This document shows, in pieces, positions 23,481 to 35,200 of a stretch of 64,000 bases of DNA (its first letter is position 1; each line of letters starts with the position of its first letter). This DNA comes from Echinometra lucunter (lineage: Eukaryota; Echinodermata; Echinoidea; Camarodonta; Echinometridae), in the NCBI GenBank assembly GCA_029962745.1, contig CM057165.1, forward strand, positions 21,966,126 to 22,030,125, in the 5' to 3' direction. The position numbers and the translations under genes are program-made. Under the pieces are notes generated by a model, which saw only the letters and a program-made list of their open reading frames with translations, did not search any database and was not told the origin of the DNA.

Positions 23481-26253
23481 TATGATCATCTTATATTGCT
23501 AAAGTCAGAAGACAAGGTATGGAATAAAAGCAAGCAGGTGGAATATTTCTCCTGAATTTATAAATTTGAGATTATTGTTTAATTTTCCGTCAATTGCTTT
23601 TGTGAAATAACCCTTTGACATCAAGAACAAGCTGAATTCAGGAGGAGAGGGACCAACAGGCTCCAGTAAATGCAATTTGCTTTAAAAGAAAAACAACCCA
23701 ATGGAATACCGAACCACACCAAACAAAACAAACAAAACAAAACAAAACAAAGTAAAACAAAACAACCCAAGAGTCAAAGCAGCAAACCAATAGACAGGAA
23801 GATGTATTTACTTTCTCAATGTGTTCACGTGATGGATGGCAATTATTTCTTCATTTCCAAAAACAAGGTGAAAACTTTAAAAATGCAAAATATGTTTATT
23901 TGTTTCTTCAGCAGCCTGAATGAATAGCCTGTGAATTTAAACAAGGCTATAGTTTCACAATATTAAGAATTTATAGAGTGCTTGATAACTTAGCACTATG
24001 TTTCTAAAGTGCTTTACATTAAATCATTACATGTGTATCTGTTAGGTACCTGCTTCAAATCTTTACGTGCGATGTTGGATAGATTTCATCAGACCGCAGA
24101 GTAAACATGAAAATAGAACTCGGGCTTGTAATTGTGTTGTGGAACTGAAACTTTGGTCTTTCAGCAGTAATGGAGAGGAAAACTTTATTACTCGTTTCTG
24201 TTCCTGTTATGATACAGAGTTTAAAAGAAGAAAATGTATTGATCATCAGGGGCAGATTCAGCAGTTTGTAAAAGAAAGGGCACAAATTTCAGAAAAATTT
24301 CTGACAAGCAGAAAAAAGGTCATTGGGGGGATGCAATCTGCACTTTGGCTTCAAAGGGGAGCACTGGTGAAAAGTGCCCTTCCCACCCTCCCCACCTCTC
24401 TTATATCTGCCACTGTTTATGATATACATCAAAGGTTGGAAGATCAGAATGATAATTAGCAGAATGTCCTCATATATATACACGAAGGCTGTAGTAGAAA
24501 TATATGTGTTATGGGTCTAGGCCTACCCTACGTGCAAGGGTAGAGCGCACTTCTTGAAATAAAACTGTTTTAAGTTATTCCCGTCCTTTGATCTATAATA
24601 CCCACTTTTAATCATAGAGTTGGAACAGAAAGGACTAGAGTGCATGGATATGATGGATATTGAATCCTGGATTCCTGGGTATCTTTTGTCCTATAATTAT
24701 CAGTGCATAAAATGAGTCAATTTAAGCCTTTCAAGTTTGGTCAGAATCAATACACAGATAGTGTGCTTGATTGACAGACTTTACATTATGCAGACTATAT
24801 TTTTGACCCACCAAAATGGAATCAATATACATGTACACAGAGTTCTTTTCACATCACTAGCAGTTATCACAGTATGAATATAATACCTTTTGTGTACAGG
24901 TTGACCTGAAATGACTACTTTAGTGCACTCCAGTTACTTGTACTCTTGGAGTACACAACCATTTGTGTACATAAGAAATACATGTGTATATGAAATATAC
25001 ACGAAATATACAATAGTAGCATGCATATACTAAATGCCACTAGTGTATTTGAAGTGGGGGCTTTGAGGCACTTTGCCCATCCTGCCTCATTTTTCGACCA
25101 GGGAATAATATATGTTAGGTAATCGTTTCTAAATGAAAATTGTAAGATTGCTTATAAAAGCTATATTATAAAAAGAACTAAATTTCACCAAATCTATACA
25201 AGGTCTTGTCACCCCAGCGACTTATGATACAGAGTCCTAACAAGCATACCAAATACGGGTGTATGAGCACAAAAGAGCACAAAACGTGCCCATTTTGGTT
25301 GCCTGACTTTTTGTTGTTAGATGCTGAAAGTGTGTTTAATAAAGGACAACAGGATCTAGAATCTGTAAATTGGGAACAAATCATTGTTCTCCATGCAAAT
25401 TGGCAACTTATTATCTTCCCAACAGATTTTCTGTTCATTTGTACTAACTTGAAATACATGACTTTTTATGGAGAAAATGTAGCAACAAAATAAAAATACT
25501 AATGTTGCTGATAAATAAGAAGAAGAAACACTTATCAAAAGAGGCTTCACAGTCATTGATGGGTTAACATCATTAGCTGAGTATTCTCCCCCTCCCCCCT
25601 TGAAGTTAAGGTCTTGATATGCCACTGGTGTACATGTATGCATTTGCTATCATGCTAGGTGTATTTGCATAAATGAACCTGAGTAATATATTCTTATGAT
25701 CATATATTATGCCGGATGCAATGTATCTCAAAGTCAGTTGAAATTTATGTGAACGTTGCAAGTTTTGTTGGATTTGGAAGTACTTTGTACTCTTTACCCA
25801 TTCTCTAACTGTAGATGTCAACAATACGGTAGACAGTATAATCAGAGGTGGGATAAGAAAGAATATAATAATTGTCTGAAAGTCTAGTGTGTTTATGACC
25901 ATATTTTGAATTATGGGGGAGGGGCAGGGGCACGTGTAGTAATTCAGCATGAGTTTAAGCCTGTTGGGATTAGGAATGGATGTGATACTGTCAAATTATT
26001 GTGACATTGATTTGACAAGATTTACCGTAAGTTTCTCTGTCAGGTTCTGTTGGAATATCAAATAATGAAAGAGGCATGCAAGCAAGAATGCAACACACAT
26101 AAAGCCATTGCTTAATTACTGTCCGATCATACTAAATCATAAACTGGATTGCATATCTGATCAAAATGGAACGCTACATGTACACTAGTTGATTTGCAAG
26201 TGTACTTGTACATGCCATTAATTTACCCTCACACAGGGAAGAAAGAATGCAGA

Positions 26254-26288
<35 letters not shown>

Positions 26289-29200
26289 AGATGGGGATTA
26301 CATGTATGGCTCATATTGTTGTCATGGGAACCAGCTATTGTATAATGATTGCTTCTAGAAGTGTTTGTGTGTGATGTTGAAAGGCAGGTAGCAAAGCTAG
26401 CTCAGGGCGTTGCCACAAATGAAGGCTTGATTTTCTTGACATCATGCGCAGTTCATTAAAAATTTTAAAATAATTTCATAGTATGTATAGGGACCTAGTC
26501 ATAGACTCCAGGGGAGTGTTTCATGAAGAGTTTTGTCGGTGATTTTCACTGACTAATATGCTTTCAGCCAATCAGATGCGAGGATTTTCAGTAGCTTATA
26601 ACATTTGTCAGTGATTTTCACCGACAAAACTCTTCATGAAACGCTCCCCTGGTGGTTGCTTTTGTCTCAAATCTTCTCAGTTGTTTCAATTTCCACAAAG
26701 CAAGGATGTTGATTGTGATTTGTTAACCCATAGCAGTACAGAGCTTTCTTGAGGTCTAAATTAATCATCTTCAATCCTCAAATTGGCAATACAAATGATT
26801 TTTTTTCCACGTTTAGATAGCTTGAAAAAAATAAATATGGATATTACATAAACCAAAATGAAATATAATTGTAAAATTGAATCGGAAATTGCCAATTTGG
26901 ACACAGAAATAGTGATTATACATTATTCACTGTGTTGCCAATTTAAAGAGTTTAATGATTAGTTACACTTAAACTGCTCTAATTTGAGAACACCACACCA
27001 TACAGTGATGGGAATGGGCTCAAATTTGTCAGTGCATTTTTCTCTTTCTGCTCATGTATGATATGTACTGCCCAACATTCTGGACCAACAGATACTGCAA
27101 AAGTGTCTCCTAAAGGTGACACTGTACCTCTATGGGTTAATGAATGTGTTGAAAAAAAATGACTTGGTTAACACAGTAGGTGCATCATCATCAGCTCAAG
27201 CTTGAAGAAAAGCCCACTACATTGTATTTCTGATTACAGTTCATTATTCCAAAGGTTCGTTATTCTGAAGGTTCGTCAATCCGAAAATGAAATAAGGTTC
27301 GTTATTCCGAAGGTTCGTTAGTCCGAAAATGAAATAGGGCTCGTTAGTCATATTAGTTATTTTCGGACTAACAAGCTTTATTTCATTTTCGGACTATCGA
27401 ACCTTTGGAATAAAGAACCTTATACCAATTTTGGGTTAACGAACCTTCGGAATAACGAACCTTATTTCATTTTCGGACTATCGAACCTTCGGAATAACGT
27501 CACAAATGTTCAGATTAACGAACCCTTTTTCATTTTCAAACTAACGAACATCTAGGTATACGCAATGTGCTTGTTTCGGAATAACGAACTCTCAGAATAA
27601 CGAATATCACCAGTATTTCTGATCCCACGAAGTACATGTAGCCCAATCAGAGAATAGCAAGCTAATTCTGAGATGAAGATGGAATTACATGTAGCACGCT
27701 GTTTCGCTTAAAAAGTAAGCCACCCAAATCTTGGACTTATTTGCAGAGTAACTGTGTAATTCGCAAAAGAACAGACTATTTTCAACGCATCCTAATCCGC
27801 TCCAGCTTCAAGAGCTGGCTTATCAATCCTATCGTGCACATCATGCACCAACATTGGGCTGTAGGAGTTTGAGGTGAATGTGGACGTGATTGCGCGCTTC
27901 AGCTGAATTCGGGCTAATACCCCTGATCCCAAAATAGCAGACTTTTCTTCAAGGTCGAACGTACTGATGGAAACCCACCTACATGTAGTCAGTGTTATGC
28001 TTGTTGGTTAGTTAATTTGCTTATGTGATACAAAAAAATGTAGTTTCTGCATGTCCTTTCAAGTCCAATGCCAGACTAAGGAAATAGCAGTGATATTGCT
28101 GTTTCTGTTTTCTTTCTGTTTTGTTTTTTTCTTTTGTTCTTTTGTCAGTTATCCATCCATACTATAATACTAACCAAACAGTCGGTGAAAATGTATAACT
28201 TCAGGTACAGTAATCATACGTAGGGCCTACATAACAGTTATATAGAAAATCTGACTTTGTAGTGCAGTTAGTGCCTAATATGATATAATCACTTTCTGAC
28301 ACGAAAAGTAGATCTACATAATTATTCTGCAATATGAAAAAGAAGTTTGAGTATTATAAACGCATATACTGTATTCTTGTAATTAGACAAAGTGCATCAC
28401 TTTATTCTCTGTGCTGCAACCTGAGTAAAGGAGATGTTGAGATAGGGAAAGGTAAAATGGAAAGAGAGAAAAATTAGATGGGGGAGACATGGAATGTTGA
28501 CCATGTTGACATATTCAGGTATCATTCTAAAAAAAAATCTCCCTGAAAAGACAAAGAGCGTGTTCATTGAGGGTAACAGAGGGCTAATAAGCGACCCAAG
28601 TTCCGAACTAACTTACCCGTTACCCTCGATAAACACGACGGCGACTTGATTAACAAACTAGCATACTGGACTTGAGTTCCGCAAAAAAGGGGGATTTGAT
28701 TACCCGTTGAACGAGATCGGTGACTGAAGTCGTGGCAATAAACACAACGCGACTTCGATCGCGTTTCGTTCGAGAACTTCGGACTTCTGTTTCCAGATGA
28801 GATAAAAAGTAATAAGCCCGCCAGATTTGACCTTCACTGCCAGGTCATCTTGCAGCTGGGCATGGGCTTGAGGGTTTCGGGAACTCAGATCGCGATGATG
28901 AACACAACATCCAGACAGACCACCCATTGTGAGCGCGATTTGTGTTCGTGACTCATGTACCCATTTTTAATATCTAGAAATCTAGTTCCCTCAATAAACA
29001 CACCCGAAAGAGTCAGAGGGAAAAAAGGGAAACAATAAATTCTGTTACAGAAGTAAAATGCAGTATAAAACAGGACAAAATCACAAAAACTCATCCCAAA
29101 GTGAAGGAAACCTTGGCATTGATCAACGAACACCGAAACTCAACGCACCTTACGAGGAAGAAGAATGATGTACTACGACACTTTTGATTTCCGACATACA

Positions 29201-32200
29201 CTGTACCAATCCCCCAGAGGAAATTCAACAATTTCAGGAAATAATCCTGGGCCATGACAATGACCTCTAGGTTAACAGGGGTTAATCCTCCCTGGACTAC
29301 TCACTTTAATCAGTAGCAGACCGCCTGCATTCCAAGGGTTTTTCTGACTTTTCCCCTGAAAATTCCTGTTTTCAATATACAGTAGTCAATTTGAAAACCC
29401 TATTTTGGTAACCCCTTTTAATTTATAGAGTTCAGTACAGTAATGAGCTCTCGACATGTAACTTTCAGTTTTCATTTTAAGATAGTCACATGTACTAAGA
29501 AGGCCATTCATATGGATGTGTTTGCTTTGTGTCATATGAAACCGATCTGTTGATCTAAAAAGTTTGAGGTAGTAAACTTGTGGTTCTGTGACCAAACAAG
29601 CCTTTATTGTTTGAATGTCTGGTATTTACAAAGTATACACAGAACTGAAAGGAAGTATAAATCTCTTCATAATAATATTTGCAAAAGTTCAATTTCAAAG
29701 TGACTACAGAGCTTTTACATTTTGTTTTCACATTTACTGAAGAAAATAAATACAAAAATGAACAATGTGTAAAGGTTATTTTGTGTGGATTACCAATATT
29801 TCCTAGATGTAGCTAGTACTTACATTGTAAATCAGTTATTGATATTGAGTAGCATAATAGGAGGTGGAGGTGTTGTAAGAGCATGTGCTCTTAATCAGAG
29901 GTCTGGGGGGATGTGTTTCATTGAGGCTTGTACATCATCCGCGTAAACAAAAACGTAGATAAAGGGTTGTTTTTCAGCACTGGGCGGGGAACCCGGGGTT
30001 CCACTTTAGGGTATCAAAAACAGCAAAAATCAGAAAAAAGGGTATCAAATTCACTAGTGCCGAAACCCCGAAAAGGGTAGGTAATTTGATAGATGATGAT
30101 GGAATGAAAATATGGCAAATCAATCGCTGTTATTGTGTGTATTTTGTGAAGAAAAGAAAAAAATACCTTTAATGAATATTCTTTAATGTGTTAACAAGCA
30201 GGTTTTTTTTACTTGAAAAACAGGGAAAAATGTCTAGTTGAAGATGTCCCCGCTTAGGGTATATAAAACAATACAAGATATAAAATCCCTGTTAAGGGTC
30301 TAAAAATCTGAGATTGTTCATGGGTTTCCCCGTTTAGGGTATCAAAATCACCCATACCTTAATCCCCGTTTAGGGTGCTTTTCAGAAAGTGATTTACACG
30401 GATGATGTACAGGCCTCAATGAAACGCATTGTCAGCAAATTTTTGTTGTATGCCCCCCACCCCCTAAAAAAATGAAATGGATTAACGCCCGTGGCCAAAA
30501 GAACATTAGCAGTAAAAATGATAACACTTTTCTGGGACTCAGCATTTGGTGAATATTACATTGAATTTATTCAATCACTGTCAAAAATATATTTACAAGA
30601 CTGCTTTTCAGCAAGTCTTTGTTACAATTGAAGTATCAAACACACAGAAAAATCATACTAAATATATTGAGAAGCAACATTTAAATGATACATGTAGCAA
30701 GCATAAAGTATGAAATTAGCAAGGTAATATATAAATTGATTAGAAGGGAAGGGAAAACAGGAGAAAATGGATAGAAGAATGGGGGAGAAGGAAGAAGAGA
30801 ATGACAATTAGATCCTAGACACATGCACAACAAGACAATTGCCAAAAATGAAGTACATCCTCACTGGTGTAGAATGGATTGATTTCTGTCACTTTCTGTG
30901 CCAAGTTCATGACGTTGAAATGAACGTAACCAAGAGATAGTCATTGATACCTCACACCAGGTGGGCTTCCTATAATGTAAGTTCAATACAATAATAAAAG
31001 TTGAAGAATTTTTATGTACATACCTACATGTAAGATATCTATATTCACATTAAAGGGGGTACCCTATGCTGAAACAATGTTAGCTCATTTAAAAGAGCAT
31101 GATTTTATTAGCAGAAAATCATCTTCCCAAAGTTTTTTAAAAAGTCGTGTTGCCAAGGAAACCCCCAAATGTGGTAAGATTTCAGGATAATTTTGACCCC
31201 TCAGCTGTGACCCAGTTCAAAGGGGTACCCACTTTTACGTCAAAATGACGTCAAAGTGGGTACCTTGCCGCGCACTTCTAGCAAAATGCGCGCAAGGTTT
31301 AATACAAATTGTACAGTCTAGCGCGCAGCACAACTGCAATGCGCGAAGCTGGGTATCCACTTTTACGTCATACCTCATACCCAAAATTTTTTGTAAATTC
31401 TTGACTCTTTGTGAGAAAATTATCCAAAATGCTTTGATTTTGATTGAAAATCATCAAATTTTTAACGTTATTCTTAGAATTCATTTCTCGATCATATATT
31501 TTAAAAATAATTTGCCATTGTGTAATCACTTTAAAGCTTACAAGGCAGGTTTTCATTGAGGGATGAAAGCATGAAAGTTTGTGCGTAAAATAATGGAGGA
31601 GGTGCAAGGTAAGGGAGGTTTTCAATGAGGGATGAAAGTTGATGCGAAAAGTAATGGCTAAGGTGCAAGGTTTAAGGGAGATTTTCATTGAGGGATGAAG
31701 TATGAAAGTTGGCATGCAGTATGTCAGTATTTTAATTTTTCATCTCATAATGAAAATCTCCCTTAAATCTTGCACCTCCTGTAATAATATTTACTGCATA
31801 ACAATTCTTGTACACATTATGTTATTGTTTGTGAATAAATCAAATCAAATCAAATCCAATCAGGACACTTTTTAAGAAGGATACATTTTTTATATATCCT
31901 TGTTGAGTAATAAAAAATGACAATGATAATAAAAAAAGCTCACATTCTCATGAAATTGAAACCATCCCCAGGTCTGAAGTTGTTTTTTAAGGGAGAAAGA
32001 TAGAACATACATGGAGTTTTCCTTGCATTAAACTTAAAGCCCGGAGCACACTATACGATCTGACTGCGACCCTACTTTTGAACAAATGGCATTTTACATT
32101 AAATACGAAAGTTTAAATGAATAAAATTGTCTTATTTGAAGTTTGGAATAATGATAGGAATACTACAATTGAAATTTTGGTTAACTGCGAGCCTTGTGGT

Positions 32201-35200
32201 CGGAGTACGGGCCAAATCGGCTTCAAATCTTAGCCGATCGCAAGATTGCTATGACATCACGACGATTTAGAATTGAATTCGCTTTTATTCCTACAGGGAG
32301 GCTCGCAATAGCCTGGAATTTCGAGTTCAGTCTTCATACGACTATTCGAACTTTGATCATGAGGATTTTATATGTTTGAATGTTCATATGAAATGCTATA
32401 ACAAAATTTTCCAAAATAGGATCGCAGTCAGATCGTGTAGTGTGCGCCGGGCTTTAGCCGAGCTAAAATACTAACCATAGAATAGGGCTTCTTTGTCTTT
32501 AGTTCTGTAATAAAAATCAGGGCACTATGCAAGAATAATATATTTTTTGGCAATTCCTTTTTGAGTACCAGGAAAGTCTCAAAGTTTTACTTATGAATGA
32601 ACCAAGTGAAATTCAACGAATGCTTGACTTGTTTAACATGTATGCAAATATATATATATAATTTTAGATTTTTTCCCTACAAATAGTGTCAAATTTACGT
32701 GTGTGTGAATGAAGCAAGTAAAAGATTGAATGAATTTATGGTGAAGTTGAGCAAAAGGCACCCATGCAGAATTTTCCCTACACCCATGTATGCATAATTT
32801 TTATGTGCATGTTGTTTCATATAATTCACACATTTCCACTTACTGGATATATCAGATGTTCAATCAATATTATAGAATTGTATGTTAGATATTTTGATTG
32901 TTTGCAGATGACATATGTTTAAATGAGAATAAAAAGGGGAATAATACTTCACCTTGTTTTGCATATACAGTAAATAGATTTTATTTGCCAATGTGATTGC
33001 CTACCTAGAAACAGTTCCTATACTTGTCATGACATGTACACTTGAATACACAGTAAACAAGGACCAGGAAATACCACTACCTTGAGTTCCTCCAAATTCA
33101 TGACCATTTGTTGTGGTCACAAGTCATTACCACTGAGAACAAAAATGTTAATGTTGAAGGACTATTTTGTAAATTTTTTCAGTGGATATCCCCTCACTTT
33201 ATGAAATGAATTATACACTGAATACCCGGTATACAAATTATCATCTGAATACTTTATGGCAGTTACCTAACCTAATTTCTCTGAACTTTCAGTCTGTCCA
33301 TGACATGTACACTGTATATATATTTTTTTGTTAATGATTATGTAGCTTAATTTTTAATTAATGGTTAATTCACTTGCTGATTTTTTTTAAATGTAAACTG
33401 AACAGTTTCAGCCTCCCAGCTGCTCGTTCTTTCTTTTCTCTTGAATGAACCAATGAATGAAATGAATGAATGAATGAATAAATGAATGAACGAATGAATG
33501 AATGAATTTAATTTTTTAATCTCAGTTTTTATATACCGTACTTACAGTTTATAGTCTGATAAAAAGATGAAAGATACAGGTATGGCCGCAAGATATAAAA
33601 CAGTGAAATATGATATTCAGAAAAGTAGTTTATGGCCAATATATTTCATATCAATCCATCTACCCATGTAGTTTCAGTGATACACATGTGTAATTTTGCA
33701 GATTATAATGAATGAAATGAATGAATGAATTAATTAATTAATATTTTAATCTCAGTTTTTATATACCGTAGAGTTCATAGTCTGATAAAAAGATAAAAGA
33801 TACAGGTATGGCCGCAAGATATAAAACAGTGAAATATGATATTCAGAAAAAGTAGTTTATGGCCAATATATTTCATATACATCCATCTGCCCATGTAGTT
33901 TCAGTGATACACATGTGTAATTTTGCAGATTATAATGTAGTGAAATTCTGAATTCTTTTTTTTTGTAAACAATCTATATTACAATGAATTGTTACAATGC
34001 AGCTGTACATGTATGGCATAAACAGTAGCCTGTTGTAGGCTTTGACAAATAATGGTATAACAGTTTATAGGTGCTCTCATCATTTAATACCATTGATTAT
34101 TTTTTCTCGAAGAATAAATGAATGATAGATGGACAAAGTATTATCATGCACTTTTTCTTTTTTTTTTTCTTTTCTTTATGCAGGAACACCAAAGAAATAT
34201 GATCCTTCATTCCATGGGCCCATTGAAAACAGGTCAGTGTTACTTAAAGAAATCTTTGTAGGTAATGTAAGAGTGTCCAGTATTCCACTATTGCTTTGGC
34301 ACTAGGATTTTTTAAGATATCAAGAAAAGTGGTTTAAGGCACTTGTTTGAAGACCTGAGAATCGGGGAAGGGGGTCAGTCCATGTCACAGCACTTCTGCC
34401 CTTGAGTAAGGCATTTTATCTACAGTGTACATCGCTCTCTTATCGTACATCGAATGAAGTAACATGCTAGTGGTATATTTATTGTTACCAATGTGTGCAT
34501 GTGTGTTACAACAACAAAAGTATTAACTCTTTAAAGCTCCCAAAGCCACATACACTAGCTTCCATAGCATTACCAAATGAACATGTACATGTTGTTTCAT
34601 GGTCACTCACACATACTAAGCACTCCTGCCATAAGTGTGGTGGGGGGGGGGGGGGGGGGAGGGGATATGTGGCAGGCACAGTAAGGGTTAAGGACATCAA
34701 TATTACGTATTCACCAAAGCTTTGACATTGTCTAATACACTTGATAACAGTAAATCTTTCATTTTAGACACCATTCGTTAGTACAATTAAGAGTTTAGTT
34801 TTCTTATCGCTCTTGCACGCTTCTCTGACGAGCCATAAATGTTACTGCTACATCTATTTTGCAGACACGAATGTTCATATCTACGAGGTACGTGTAATAT
34901 CAACACAACATTTTAAGGTCTGGAAGTAGGTCAGGCAGGTGCAAAATGAGCGTAAAGTAGGAGGAAGCAAAATACTGCAATATGTGGTGTACATGTACAT
35001 ATTACAGGCTGTCAAAAAGGCATAACATTTGCGCCTATTCTACGGATGGATGGGTGGTATGAGTGAGGCTTTAGGGAAAGCTAAAAGCTGTCAATAGTGT
35101 ATTCATATGATAGGCATAACATTTGAGCCTATTTCATGAATAGGTGTGTGTTTTGAGAGAGGCTATAGAGAAAACTAAACACTCTAGGCTTCTTTTGACA

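Larger units (their letters stand above)
8669..34183. other. intron 1: segments with nothing recognised
   Basis: Apart from the listed repeats, these stretches show no coding or RNA feature I can support: 8669-9377, 9661-10337, 10558-11276, 11476-12984, 13169-13454, 15264-16011, 16490-16889, 18016-18254, 21061-21657, 22581-23407, 23472-24246, 24416-25194, 25571-26507, 27609-28429, 30429-31049, 31766-32036, 32455-33504 and 33941-34183. They are AT-rich with scattered TACATGTA palindromes, G-runs (10074-10098, 11209-11219, 12433-12447) and a (GA)n at 26256-26286. Confidence 0.6.

Noticed and set aside
24067..24459. 130-codon frame on the + strand
   Set aside because: Runs through a hAT-like MITE and ordinary intron; no domain, no splice-consistent role in the SLC44 gene.
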